Shown: one piece after another, positions 25,090 to 31,517 of the stretch | Layout of the letters: every line of letters begins with the position of its first letter | Position numbering within the stretch: position 1 is the first letter of the stretch | Assembly (NCBI RefSeq): GCF_009828055.1 | Contig: NZ_WTYB01000001.1 | Span: 449,183 to 513,182, forward strand | Length of the DNA: 64,000 nt | Direction of reading: 5' to 3' | DNA from: Erythrobacter ramosus | GTDB lineage: Bacteria; Pseudomonadota; Alphaproteobacteria; Sphingomonadales; Sphingomonadaceae | The notes under the pieces: model-generated | Databases searched by the model: none | What the model saw: only the letters and a program-made list of their open reading frames with translations | What the model was told of the DNA's origin: nothing | Made by a program: the position numbers and the translations under genes

Positions 25090-26709
25090 CTAGAGGTTCG
25101 CCAAAGCCGCCGTCCGCCCTGCGATGTATCCAAAGGTCAGCGCTGGCCCCAACGTCCCGCCTGCGCCTGCGTAAATCCCGCCGGTGGGGCAGGCGATGGC
25201 ATTGCCCGCGCCGAGCAGACCGGGGATCGGCGCGCCGTCATGCCCGAGGATGCGCGCCTGCCCGTCCGTGCGCGGGCCTCCGTTGGTGCCGAGCAACCCT
25301 GAGGCGATCTCCACCGCATAGAACGGCGCTTCGCGGATCGCGCCGAGTGTAACGGCGGTGCCGTCCCGCGAGCGGTCGCCATAGAAGTGATCGTAGGCGC
25401 TCGTCCCCCGCCCGAAATCGGGATCGTGGCCTTCATCCGCATGGACGTTGAAGCGGGCCACGGTTTCGGTCAGCGCCGCCGCATCGACGCCAATCTGCGC
25501 CGCCAACCCCTCCAGCGTATCGGCGCGCATCACCCAGTCAGGGATCGGCTGACCCGGCTGGCGCGTGCCTAAGGGATAGCGCTCCGCATATTGCGCATCG
25601 AAGATCAGATAGGCGGGGAGGTTGGCGTAGTCATAACTCGCCGGATCGAACTGGTGGAACACCCCGCCCAAGGCCGAATAATTCGCCGCCTCGTTACAGA
25701 AGCGCCGCCCGCTCCGGTTCACCATGATCGAGTGCGGCACCGTCCGCTCAATCAGAATGATCTGTGCGCGTTGCTCGCCGCTGGCCCATGGCGCATCGGG
25801 CGTCACCAAGGTCGGCGCCCACCACGCGCTGGTCATGTTACCGAGCTTCGCGCCCGCCTGCATCACCAGCTTCAGCCCCTCGCCCTTGCCCGTCGGTGGG
25901 CTGGCGGGGGCGGTGACGGGGCCGCGCAAGAAGGTCTGGCGCAAGTCCTCGTCCCATTCGAACCCGCCGGTGGTGAGGATCACCCCGCGCCGTGCGGTCA
26001 TGGCGAAGGGCTGACCATCGCGCGTGCCTTCCATCCCGGTGATCCGCTCGCCGTCGCGCACCAGCCGCTTGGTTTCAACGCCCATGATCGGCTCTATCCC
26101 GCGCGCCAGACACGCCTTCAGCAGCCGCGCCACCATCGCCTGCCCAAACCCGCATTGCCGCGCCGCCATGCGCTGGCCCAGCACTGCCATCGGCGGCATC
26201 GCGGTCGCCCCGCCCAAGGGCGTTTCGCGCAGCATCAGCGGCTTGGGCTCCTCGATGGCGTAGATTTTCGCGGCCCAATCGCCGAGCTCGCCCAGCGCGA
26301 ACAGATCATGGTCAAGCGCGCGGGAGCCCTCGGGCTTTGCGCCGGGGCGGTCGAGATAATAGTCGGGATAGCCGGGGAGCACCGCGACCTTGAGCGCGTC
26401 GATCCCTTCCAGAAAGGCGAGTGCCTCCGGCCCCTTGTCGACGAAGGCCTCCAGCGTCTCGTCCACCAGATCGCCGTGATCGAGGCTGCGGAAATAGGCG
26501 AGCGCATCCTCGCGGCTGTCGGCCATGCCCGCCGCGCGCATCTGGGGGTTGTCGGCGACCCAGATCACCCCGCCCGATATCGCCGAGGTGCCGCCGATCC
26601 GCTCCCCCCGTTCGATCAGCGCGACCCGCGCGCCTGCTTCATGGGCGGCAAGCGCAGCGGTCATGCCCGCCGCGCCGGTGCCAAGGATGATGACGTCGAC
26701 GTGTTCCAT
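25090..26709 (-). CDS. FAD-dependent oxidoreductase, 3-ketosteroid delta-1-dehydrogenase-like
   Basis: A 539-residue flavoprotein of the fumarate reductase/succinate dehydrogenase superfamily. Seen: dinucleotide-binding motif GTGAAGMTAALAAHEAG (residues 10-26), ERGERIGGTSAISGG, and a C-terminal GGIYAGAGGTLGPALTFG. In KstD the matching Y-x-G-x-G segment supplies the catalytic Tyr and an oxyanion Gly, and both are kept here (Tyr at about 513). ATG 26709 is chosen; the frame stays open far upstream but without a good site. It may insert a C=C bond next to a ketone in a ring. A flavin-dependent fumarate-reductase-like activity is the alternative. Confidence 0.82.
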   Translation of the reverse strand: MEHVDVIILGTGAAGMTAALAAHEAGARVALIERGERIGGTSAISGGVIWVADNPQMRAAGMADSREDALAYFRSLDHGDLVDETLEAFVDKGPEALAFLEGIDALKVAVLPGYPDYYLDRPGAKPEGSRALDHDLFALGELGDWAAKIYAIEEPKPLMLRETPLGGATAMPPMAVLGQRMAARQCGFGQAMVARLLKACLARGIEPIMGVETKRLVRDGERITGMEGTRDGQPFAMTARRGVILTTGGFEWDEDLRQTFLRGPVTAPASPPTGKGEGLKLVMQAGAKLGNMTSAWWAPTLVTPDAPWASGEQRAQIILIERTVPHSIMVNRSGRRFCNEAANYSALGGVFHQFDPASYDYANLPAYLIFDAQYAERYPLGTRQPGQPIPDWVMRADTLEGLAAQIGVDAAALTETVARFNVHADEGHDPDFGRGTSAYDHFYGDRSRDGTAVTLGAIREAPFYAVEIASGLLGTNGGPRTDGQARILGHDGAPIPGLLGAGNAIACPTGGIYAGAGGTLGPALTFGYIAGRTAALANL

Positions 26710-26789
26710 ACGGGCGGTTAGACGCCCTGCGCGCGGCTTCCGGCAACCCGTCATTTTGGCAAGGTGCGCTTCGCTCGCCCCTCCCCTAC

Positions 26790-26890
26790 TCGTTATTGCG
26801 AGGAGCCGCAGGCGACGCGGCAATCCATGACCCGTCCTTTGCGATTGCACGGTCGGTCGATGGATTGCTTCGCTACGCTCGCAATGACGA
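26790..26890. repeat. About 100-bp palindromic element, ATTGCGAGGAG family (copy 1)
   Basis: Ends TCGTTATTGCGAGGAG and CGCTCGCAATGACGA are complementary, as are GCAATCCATG and the CGATGGATTGC further in. The central part GCGATTGCACGGTCG is also shared with the copy at 42834-42940, so the whole unit, and not only its stem, is the repeat. Located in the divergent promoter region before the SDR at 26909. Confidence 0.8.
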
Positions 26891-26908
26891 GGAAGGGCTG
26901 GAGAACAT

Positions 26909-27685
26909 ATGAAACTGGCAGGAAAAATCGCTGCAATCACCGGCGGCACAGCGGGCATGGGGCGCGGGATCGCTGAAGCATTCTTGGCCGAGGGCGGGAA
27001 AGTCGCGCTGTTCGCGCGCAATCCCGAAAAGGGCGCGAAAGTTCTGGAAGAACTAGGTGCCGGAGACAACGCGATCTTCATCGCGGGCGACGTGATGGAA
27101 CAGGCCGATCTCGAAGGTTTCATCGACCAGACCATCGCCCATTTCGGCACGCTCGACATTCTGGTGAACAACGCCGGCGGCGCGGGGGATTTGCAGCCGC
27201 TGGTCAATCTGTCCGATCACGCCTTTGACGAAGCGATGAAGTGGAATGTCTATTCGACCTTCTGGGCCACCCGCCGCGCGCTGCCGACCATGATTGCCAA
27301 GGGCGATGGGCGGGTCATCAACATCTCGTCGATGGAGGGCAAGCACGGCAAGCCGGTGCTGACCGCCTACTCCGCCGCCAAGCACGCGGTGAACGGCATG
27401 ACCAAAAGCGTCGCCCGCGAAGTCGGCGTGAATGGCGTGACAGTCAACGCCATCTGCCCCGGCATCGTCATCACCGACATCATCAAGAACAACGGCCCGG
27501 CCACCGCCAAGGCGATGGGCATGGAGCTGGACGAAATGATCGCGATGTTCGCGGCCGACTCGGCGATCAAGCGGCCGAACACGGTTGAGGAAGTGGCCGC
27601 TGTGGCAGTGCTGCTGGCAAGCGCGGCGGGCGCAGGCATCACCGGCCAGCAGATCAGCGTTGACGGGGGAACGGCGCAGTATTGA
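26909..27685 (+). CDS. SDR family NAD(P)-dependent oxidoreductase
   Basis: A 258-residue classical SDR. Cofactor motif TGGTAGMG (residues 11-18), NNAGG near 87, catalytic Ser140, Tyr154, Lys158 (YSAAK), and C-terminal ITGQQISVDGGT. ALFARNPEKG after beta-2 suggests NADP use, as in FabG-like 3-oxoacyl reductases. Resembles the PhaB/2-hydroxycyclohexanecarboxyl-CoA dehydrogenase type, but the substrate cannot be told. Confidence 0.88.
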   Translation: MKLAGKIAAITGGTAGMGRGIAEAFLAEGGKVALFARNPEKGAKVLEELGAGDNAIFIAGDVMEQADLEGFIDQTIAHFGTLDILVNNAGGAGDLQPLVNLSDHAFDEAMKWNVYSTFWATRRALPTMIAKGDGRVINISSMEGKHGKPVLTAYSAAKHAVNGMTKSVAREVGVNGVTVNAICPGIVITDIIKNNGPATAKAMGMELDEMIAMFAADSAIKRPNTVEEVAAVAVLLASAAGAGITGQQISVDGGTAQY

Positions 27686-28042
27686 GGCCGCGCGAAGACC
27701 CGCAAGCATCCCCCGTCATCCCGGGCTTGACCCGGGACCGCTTTCGGCAGGCACCAAGCTGCGAGCGATCCCGGCTTTCGCCGGGATGACGGCGTCAGAC
27801 TCTACCCGCCCCAACTTCGCCATCGCCGCGCCAACCGGTTTCCTACACGCCCGGTTGGCGATACACCCTGCGCCGTTCTTTCCCATCGTCCGCTGACCCG
27901 GAGCGGGGGCTGTGCGCAGCACCTCCCCCCCCCCGCACCGATGCGATGTGTCAGTTTCGTTTTCAGAGCGTAACTCTCTCTAAATGCTTATAAAATCGCG
28001 TCAGATGGCGCTTGACACCCTGTCAACTTTGTCAACTTCGGC
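27686..28042. other. 357-bp non-coding stretch between convergent SDR genes
   Basis: Contents: a REP-like inverted repeat at 27713-27792; a 22-base segment (about 27818-27840) that resembles the 3' end of the SDR gene at 28043; a run of ten C (27925-27934); an AT-richer patch around 27985-28000; the palindrome TTGACACCCTGTCAA at 28012-28026; and a tandem 9-base repeat TGTCAACTT twice (28021-28038). Short open frames here have no ribosome binding site and no recognisable product. Confidence 0.7.
27713..27792. repeat. REP-like inverted repeat, CGTCATCCCGG family
   Basis: Arms 27713-27737 and 27769-27792 begin and end with CCGTCATCCCGG/CCGGGATGACGG. Each arm also has an internal hairpin (CCCGGGCTTGACCCGGG and CCCGGCTTTCGCCGGG). 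Located 28 bases after the SDR stop. Confidence 0.8.
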
Positions 28043-28852
28043 CTATCCCTGAAGCTTCGCCATAGCCGCGCCGACCGCTGCGGCAACGTCGCCCGCTTGC
28101 GGATTACCGCGCATGATGAGGCCGCCATTGGGCTGGATATTGGCGCCCGTGACATAGGCCTGATCGGTGCTCAGCCACAGGCAGGCATGGGCGACATCCT
28201 CCACCGTATTGAGCCGTCCCATCGGATAGCGCGGCAGGAAGGCGTCGGTCAGGCCAGGCACCTGGAAGCTCGCGTGGGTCATCGGGCTATCGGTGAAAGC
28301 GGGCGAGACCGTGTTGGCCTTGATCCCCAAGTGCCCGTAATCATTGGCGACGCACTCGATCAGCGCCTCACTGCCGCGCTTGGTGCCGATATAGGCCGCG
28401 TGGTTGGTGAGGATCGCCTTGGTGGTGGCCGAAGACAGGCTGATGAGCGATCCGCCGGTAGGTGCCTGCGCGCTCATCACCCGCACGAAGGCCTGCAGGA
28501 AGTGGTGCACGCCCTTGAACTGGAGATCGACGATCTGGTCGAGCTGTTCGTCGGTGATCTCCTCCAGGCTGGCGAGCAGGCCCCAGCCGGTGGTGTTGAT
28601 GGCGATGTCGACTCTTCCGAAGGTCGTCACCGCCTTGTCGGCCATGGCGTTGACCTCGGGCTTCTTGGCGATGTCGCACAGGGCGTAGGCCCCGCCGATC
28701 TCGTCAGCCAGCGCGGCTAGTGGGGCTTCCTTGCGGCCCGCGACCATGACCTTCGCGCCCTCCTTGGCGAACAGGCGGGCGACGGTCTGGCCCATGTTGC
28801 CCTCCGACGCTGCGCCCAGCACCACTGCGGTCTTGCCCTCTAACTGTCCCAT
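28043..28852 (-). CDS. SDR family oxidoreductase with atypical cofactor loop
   Basis: A 269-residue SDR. The glycine motif is irregular (GAASEGNMG, residues 13-21), somewhat like enoyl-ACP-reductase-type SDRs, and the NNAG element reads NTTG (86-89). Catalytic Tyr154 and Lys158 (YIGTK) and a Ser at 140/141 are kept. AGRKEAP after beta-2 suggests NADP. The C-terminus carries an extra AAAVGAAMAKLQG tail. Divergent from the NTF2 gene at 28977. A reductase or dehydrogenase; substrate unknown. Confidence 0.83.
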   Translation of the reverse strand: MGQLEGKTAVVLGAASEGNMGQTVARLFAKEGAKVMVAGRKEAPLAALADEIGGAYALCDIAKKPEVNAMADKAVTTFGRVDIAINTTGWGLLASLEEITDEQLDQIVDLQFKGVHHFLQAFVRVMSAQAPTGGSLISLSSATTKAILTNHAAYIGTKRGSEALIECVANDYGHLGIKANTVSPAFTDSPMTHASFQVPGLTDAFLPRYPMGRLNTVEDVAHACLWLSTDQAYVTGANIQPNGGLIMRGNPQAGDVAAAVGAAMAKLQG

Positions 28853-28909
28853 CACAAATCTCCTCTCGAGATGCCGAGTAACACGGGGAGCAATGCCGCG
28901 GCCCTTCCC

Positions 28910-28949
28910 AAAAGTGTCCATTGTTCCGCCAGCCCCCGCGGCGGATAGC
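28910..28949 (+). promoter_or_regulatory. Putative promoter with GTGTCCATTG element
   Basis: AAAAGTGTCCATTG (28910-28923) runs into -35-like TTGTTC (28921-28926), then 17 bases, then GATAGC (28944-28949). It is centred about 60 bases from both divergent starts (28852 and 28977). Confidence 0.4.
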
Positions 28950-28976
28950 GGCGCGACAATCGTGGGAGAGCGCGCA

Positions 28977-29387
28977 ATGTTTACCGGACCGCTGGAGGAT
29001 CGCGTGGCGATCGTCGAACTCAATGGCACCTATGCCGATGGCGTGGTGCGCTTCGATGCCGAAACCTGGGGGAGCGTGTGGGCGGATGATGCCGACTGGG
29101 ATCTGATGGGCCACAAGACCAAGGGCAAGGACGCCATCGTTGGCTTCTGGAACGGCGCGATGGGCGGGCTGGAGGCGGTGAGCTTCCAATGCGTGCCCTG
29201 CATGATCGAAGTCACCGGCAACACCGCGAAATCGCGGGTGCAGACGCAGGAAATTTTGAAGCCCAAGGATGCGCCCGCGCGCCATGTCGGTGGGCTTTAC
29301 GAAGACGAACTCGCCAAAATCGACGGGCGCTGGGTGTTCACCAGCCGCACCTTCAAGATCATCGCCGAATTCGGCGCTCAGGGGTAA
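28977..29387 (+). CDS. SnoaL/NTF2-fold protein
   Basis: A 136-residue SnoaL_4-like protein (LEDRVAIVELNGTYADGVVRFDAETWGSVWADDADWDLMG). ATG 28977 has GGGAGAG upstream. The layout matches dehydratase/ketosteroid-isomerase-like proteins of catabolic islands. First gene of a run with an ABM protein and MobA (gaps of 8 and 9 bases). Confidence 0.78.
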   Translation: MFTGPLEDRVAIVELNGTYADGVVRFDAETWGSVWADDADWDLMGHKTKGKDAIVGFWNGAMGGLEAVSFQCVPCMIEVTGNTAKSRVQTQEILKPKDAPARHVGGLYEDELAKIDGRWVFTSRTFKIIAEFGAQG

Positions 29388-29395
29388 TTCGGCAC

Positions 29396-29737
29396 ATGGC
29401 CAAGATTCTCATTTCCGCGCAAATCGACCTCGATCCCGCCCAGCGCGAAGAAGCGCTGCGCACCGCCCGCCCGCATATCGAAGCGGCGCTCGCGGAGAAG
29501 GGCTGCATCCATTACGACTGGAGCGCCTGTTCGATGAATCCGGCGCGCGTGAACGTGTTCGAGGAATGGGAAAGCGAAGAGGCGCTCGCCGCCCATTTCA
29601 AGGACCCCGCCTATACCGGAATGCGCGATCACATCGGTCAATTCGGCCTCACCGGCGCGGTGAGCGCCAAGTACCGCGTCGATGCGGAAGGCCCGGTCTA
29701 CAACGCCGAGGGTAATGCGACCGAGGCGTTTGACTAA
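29396..29737 (+). CDS. Antibiotic biosynthesis monooxygenase (ABM) domain protein
   Basis: A 113-residue ferredoxin-like-fold protein (MAKILISAQIDLDPAQREEALRTARPHIEAALAEKGCIHYDW, then NVFEEWESEEALAAHFKDPAY), the standard YgiN/ABM pattern that includes cofactor-independent quinol monooxygenases. Lies 8 bases after the NTF2 gene. Could oxidise a quinol-type intermediate; not proven. Confidence 0.82.
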   Translation: MAKILISAQIDLDPAQREEALRTARPHIEAALAEKGCIHYDWSACSMNPARVNVFEEWESEEALAAHFKDPAYTGMRDHIGQFGLTGAVSAKYRVDAEGPVYNAEGNATEAFD

Positions 29738-29746
29738 ACTGCGCCA

Positions 29747-30256
29747 GTGATTCTGGGCGCGATCCTCGCCGGCGGACAGGCGCGGCGGTTCGGCAGCGAC
29801 AAGGCGCAGGCGCTGTATCAGGGCGAGCGGCTGATCGACCGGGTGGCGGCAGCGCTGCTGGCGCAGTGCGGCGGGTTGGTGGTGTGCGGGCGCGAAGAGC
29901 CGAGGTTTGCCTGCATCCCTGATTGGCCCGAGGCTGGACTTGGCCCGCTCGGCGGGCTGGCAGCGGCGTTGCGCCATGCGCGGGAACAGGGCTTCAGCCA
30001 TGTCCTGTCCGCCGGAGTGGATGTGCCCGACCTGCCGCATGATCTGGCCGCCAGCCTCACAGGCGAAGGCGCGGCGATTGTGGAGAGCCAGCCGGTCGTC
30101 GGGCTGTGGCCGGTAGTAGACTTCCCGGCGATTGATACCTTCCTGAGCGGCGGAGGGCGGTCGCTCTACCGCTTCGCCGATGCCATTGCCGCGCGGCGGA
30201 TCGATCTTCCGGCGGCCTTGATGAACGTCAACCGGCCGGAGGATTTGGCGGGGTAA
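29747..30256 (+). CDS. mobA: Molybdenum cofactor guanylyltransferase MobA
   Basis: A 169-residue nucleotidyltransferase that adds GMP to Mo-molybdopterin, giving the bis-MGD cofactor of DMSO-reductase-family enzymes. Seen: N-terminal GAILAGGQARRFGSDKA (the LAGGxxxRxGxxK signature), GLGPLGGLAAAL, and SAGVDVPDLP in place of the usual cytosolic metal Asp region. GTG 29747 is the start; no ATG precedes the signature. A molybdopterin oxidoreductase gene lies 1.3 kb away at 31518, which is its likely client. Confidence 0.9.
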   Translation: MILGAILAGGQARRFGSDKAQALYQGERLIDRVAAALLAQCGGLVVCGREEPRFACIPDWPEAGLGPLGGLAAALRHAREQGFSHVLSAGVDVPDLPHDLAASLTGEGAAIVESQPVVGLWPVVDFPAIDTFLSGGGRSLYRFADAIAARRIDLPAALMNVNRPEDLAG

Positions 30257-30382
30257 CCCCTCCGTCACCGCTTCGCGGTGCCACCTCCCCATTGCTGCGC
30301 AACGGGGAGGGACTTTGGCCCTTTTGTCCCTCCCTGTCCCGAAGGGATGGGGAGGTGGCAGCCCGTAGGGCTGACGGAGGGG
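30257..30382. repeat. 126-bp palindromic element, CCCTCCGTCA family
   Basis: Outer ends CCCCTCCGTCA and TGACGGAGGGG pair, CCACCTCCCCAT pairs with ATGGGGAGGTGG, and GGGAGGGAC pairs with GTCCCTCCC, with small internal hairpins on each arm. It fills the space between convergent mobA (stop 30256) and the MDR gene (stop 30391). Confidence 0.8.
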
Positions 30383-30390
30383 TAAACCTC

Positions 30391-31395
30391 CTAAAGCTTC
30401 AGCATCTGCTTCCCGCGGTTCAAGCCAGCGAACAGCCGCTGCAAGGTCTGCGGCGCGTTTTCGAAGCCGTGCTGGATGTCTTCCTGATACTTCAGGCTGC
30501 CATCCTTGACGAAGCCTTCGAGCCGCTTGCGGATGCCGGGAAATTCGCTCGCCCAATCGAGCACGATGAAGCCCGCCATGGTCCCGCGCCGGAACACGAG
30601 GTTGAAGTAATTCTCGGGGCCAGCGGGAAGCGAGCCGGTCTCGTACCGGCTGATCCCGCCGCAGATCACCACACGGGCATTGGTGGCGATGCAGGCGAGC
30701 ATATCATTGAGGATCTTGCCGCCGACATTGTCGTAGATCACGTCCACGCCGCGCGGGCAGTGCTCCTTGATCTGCGCCTTCACATTGTCCGCCTTGTAAT
30801 CGATGGCGGCGTCATAGCCCGCTTCGCGCACCAGCCAATCGCACTTGTCCTGACCGCCCGCGATGCCGACCACGCGGCACCCGGCGATCTTGGCGAGCTG
30901 GCCGACGATGCTCCCCGTTGCGCCTGCCGCGCCGCTAACCAACACGGTATCCCCTGCCACCGGCTTGCCGACCTTGAACAGCCCGCAATAGGCGGTCAGC
31001 CCGGTCGTCCCCAGCACCGAGAGCACCGCAGTGGGCGAGATTTCGGTTTCGACCTTGGTAAGTTCCTTGCCGTCGGTGACGAGATATTCGGTCCAGCCGG
31101 TTGTGCCGAACAGCATATCGCCCACAGCGAACCGGCCGCCATTGGATGCGACCACTTCGGCAATCCCGCTGCCGCGCATCACGTCGCCGATCGCCATCGG
31201 GGCGACATAGTCGGCAATGTTCTCCATCCAGCCCTTCTGCGCCGGATCGAAGCCGAGGTAATGCAATTTCAGCAGCATCTCACCGGGCGCAGGATCGCCA
31301 AGTTCGGTGGTGACCAGCTTGAAGTCGTTCTCGATCTCGATCCCGCGGCCGCGCGGGTGTCCGTTCAAGAGCCATTGGCGGGTGGTGGTCGGCAT
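30391..31395 (-). CDS. Zinc-free NADP-dependent MDR oxidoreductase (PTGR/CurA-like)
   Basis: A 334-residue medium-chain reductase. Seen: LKLHYLGFDPAQKGWM, GTTGLTAYCGLFKVG, nucleotide motif SGAAGATGSIVGQLAKIAG, GGQDKCDWL, and YDNVGGKILNDML. No zinc ligands. Probably reduces an enone or enal double bond with NADPH. Divergent from the molybdopterin oxidoreductase. Confidence 0.87.
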   Translation of the reverse strand: MPTTTRQWLLNGHPRGRGIEIENDFKLVTTELGDPAPGEMLLKLHYLGFDPAQKGWMENIADYVAPMAIGDVMRGSGIAEVVASNGGRFAVGDMLFGTTGWTEYLVTDGKELTKVETEISPTAVLSVLGTTGLTAYCGLFKVGKPVAGDTVLVSGAAGATGSIVGQLAKIAGCRVVGIAGGQDKCDWLVREAGYDAAIDYKADNVKAQIKEHCPRGVDVIYDNVGGKILNDMLACIATNARVVICGGISRYETGSLPAGPENYFNLVFRRGTMAGFIVLDWASEFPGIRKRLEGFVKDGSLKYQEDIQHGFENAPQTLQRLFAGLNRGKQMLKL

Positions 31396-31455
31396 CGGGG
31401 CATCTCCTCGTTTCGCCTGCCCTATTGCGGGGGCGCGGCGCCCGTCTCCACGGAC

Positions 31456-31494
31456 AAAAGTGTCAGTCGAGTGGTTCGCACCCTGTGGTAGTTT
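31456..31494 (+). promoter_or_regulatory. Putative promoter with GTGTCAG element, upstream of the molybdoenzyme
   Basis: AAAAGTGTCAGTCGA (31456-31470) overlaps a weak -35 (GTCGAG, 31466-31471), followed by 17 bases and TAGTTT (31489-31494). The ATG is at 31518. The AAAAGTGYC part is identical in type to 10671 and 28910. Confidence 0.4.
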
Positions 31495-31517
31495 GCACAG
31501 ATAAAGGGAGAACCACG

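Noticed and set aside
26710..27207. Longer N-terminus of the KstD-like protein, up to 27207
   Set aside because: The added part crosses the repeat at 26790 and the divergent SDR gene and has no signal or domain; the FAD motif lies right after ATG 26709.
27716..27922. Small minus-strand open frame of 68 codons
   Set aside because: It covers a repeat and a gene fragment, has no ribosome binding site and gives low-complexity protein.
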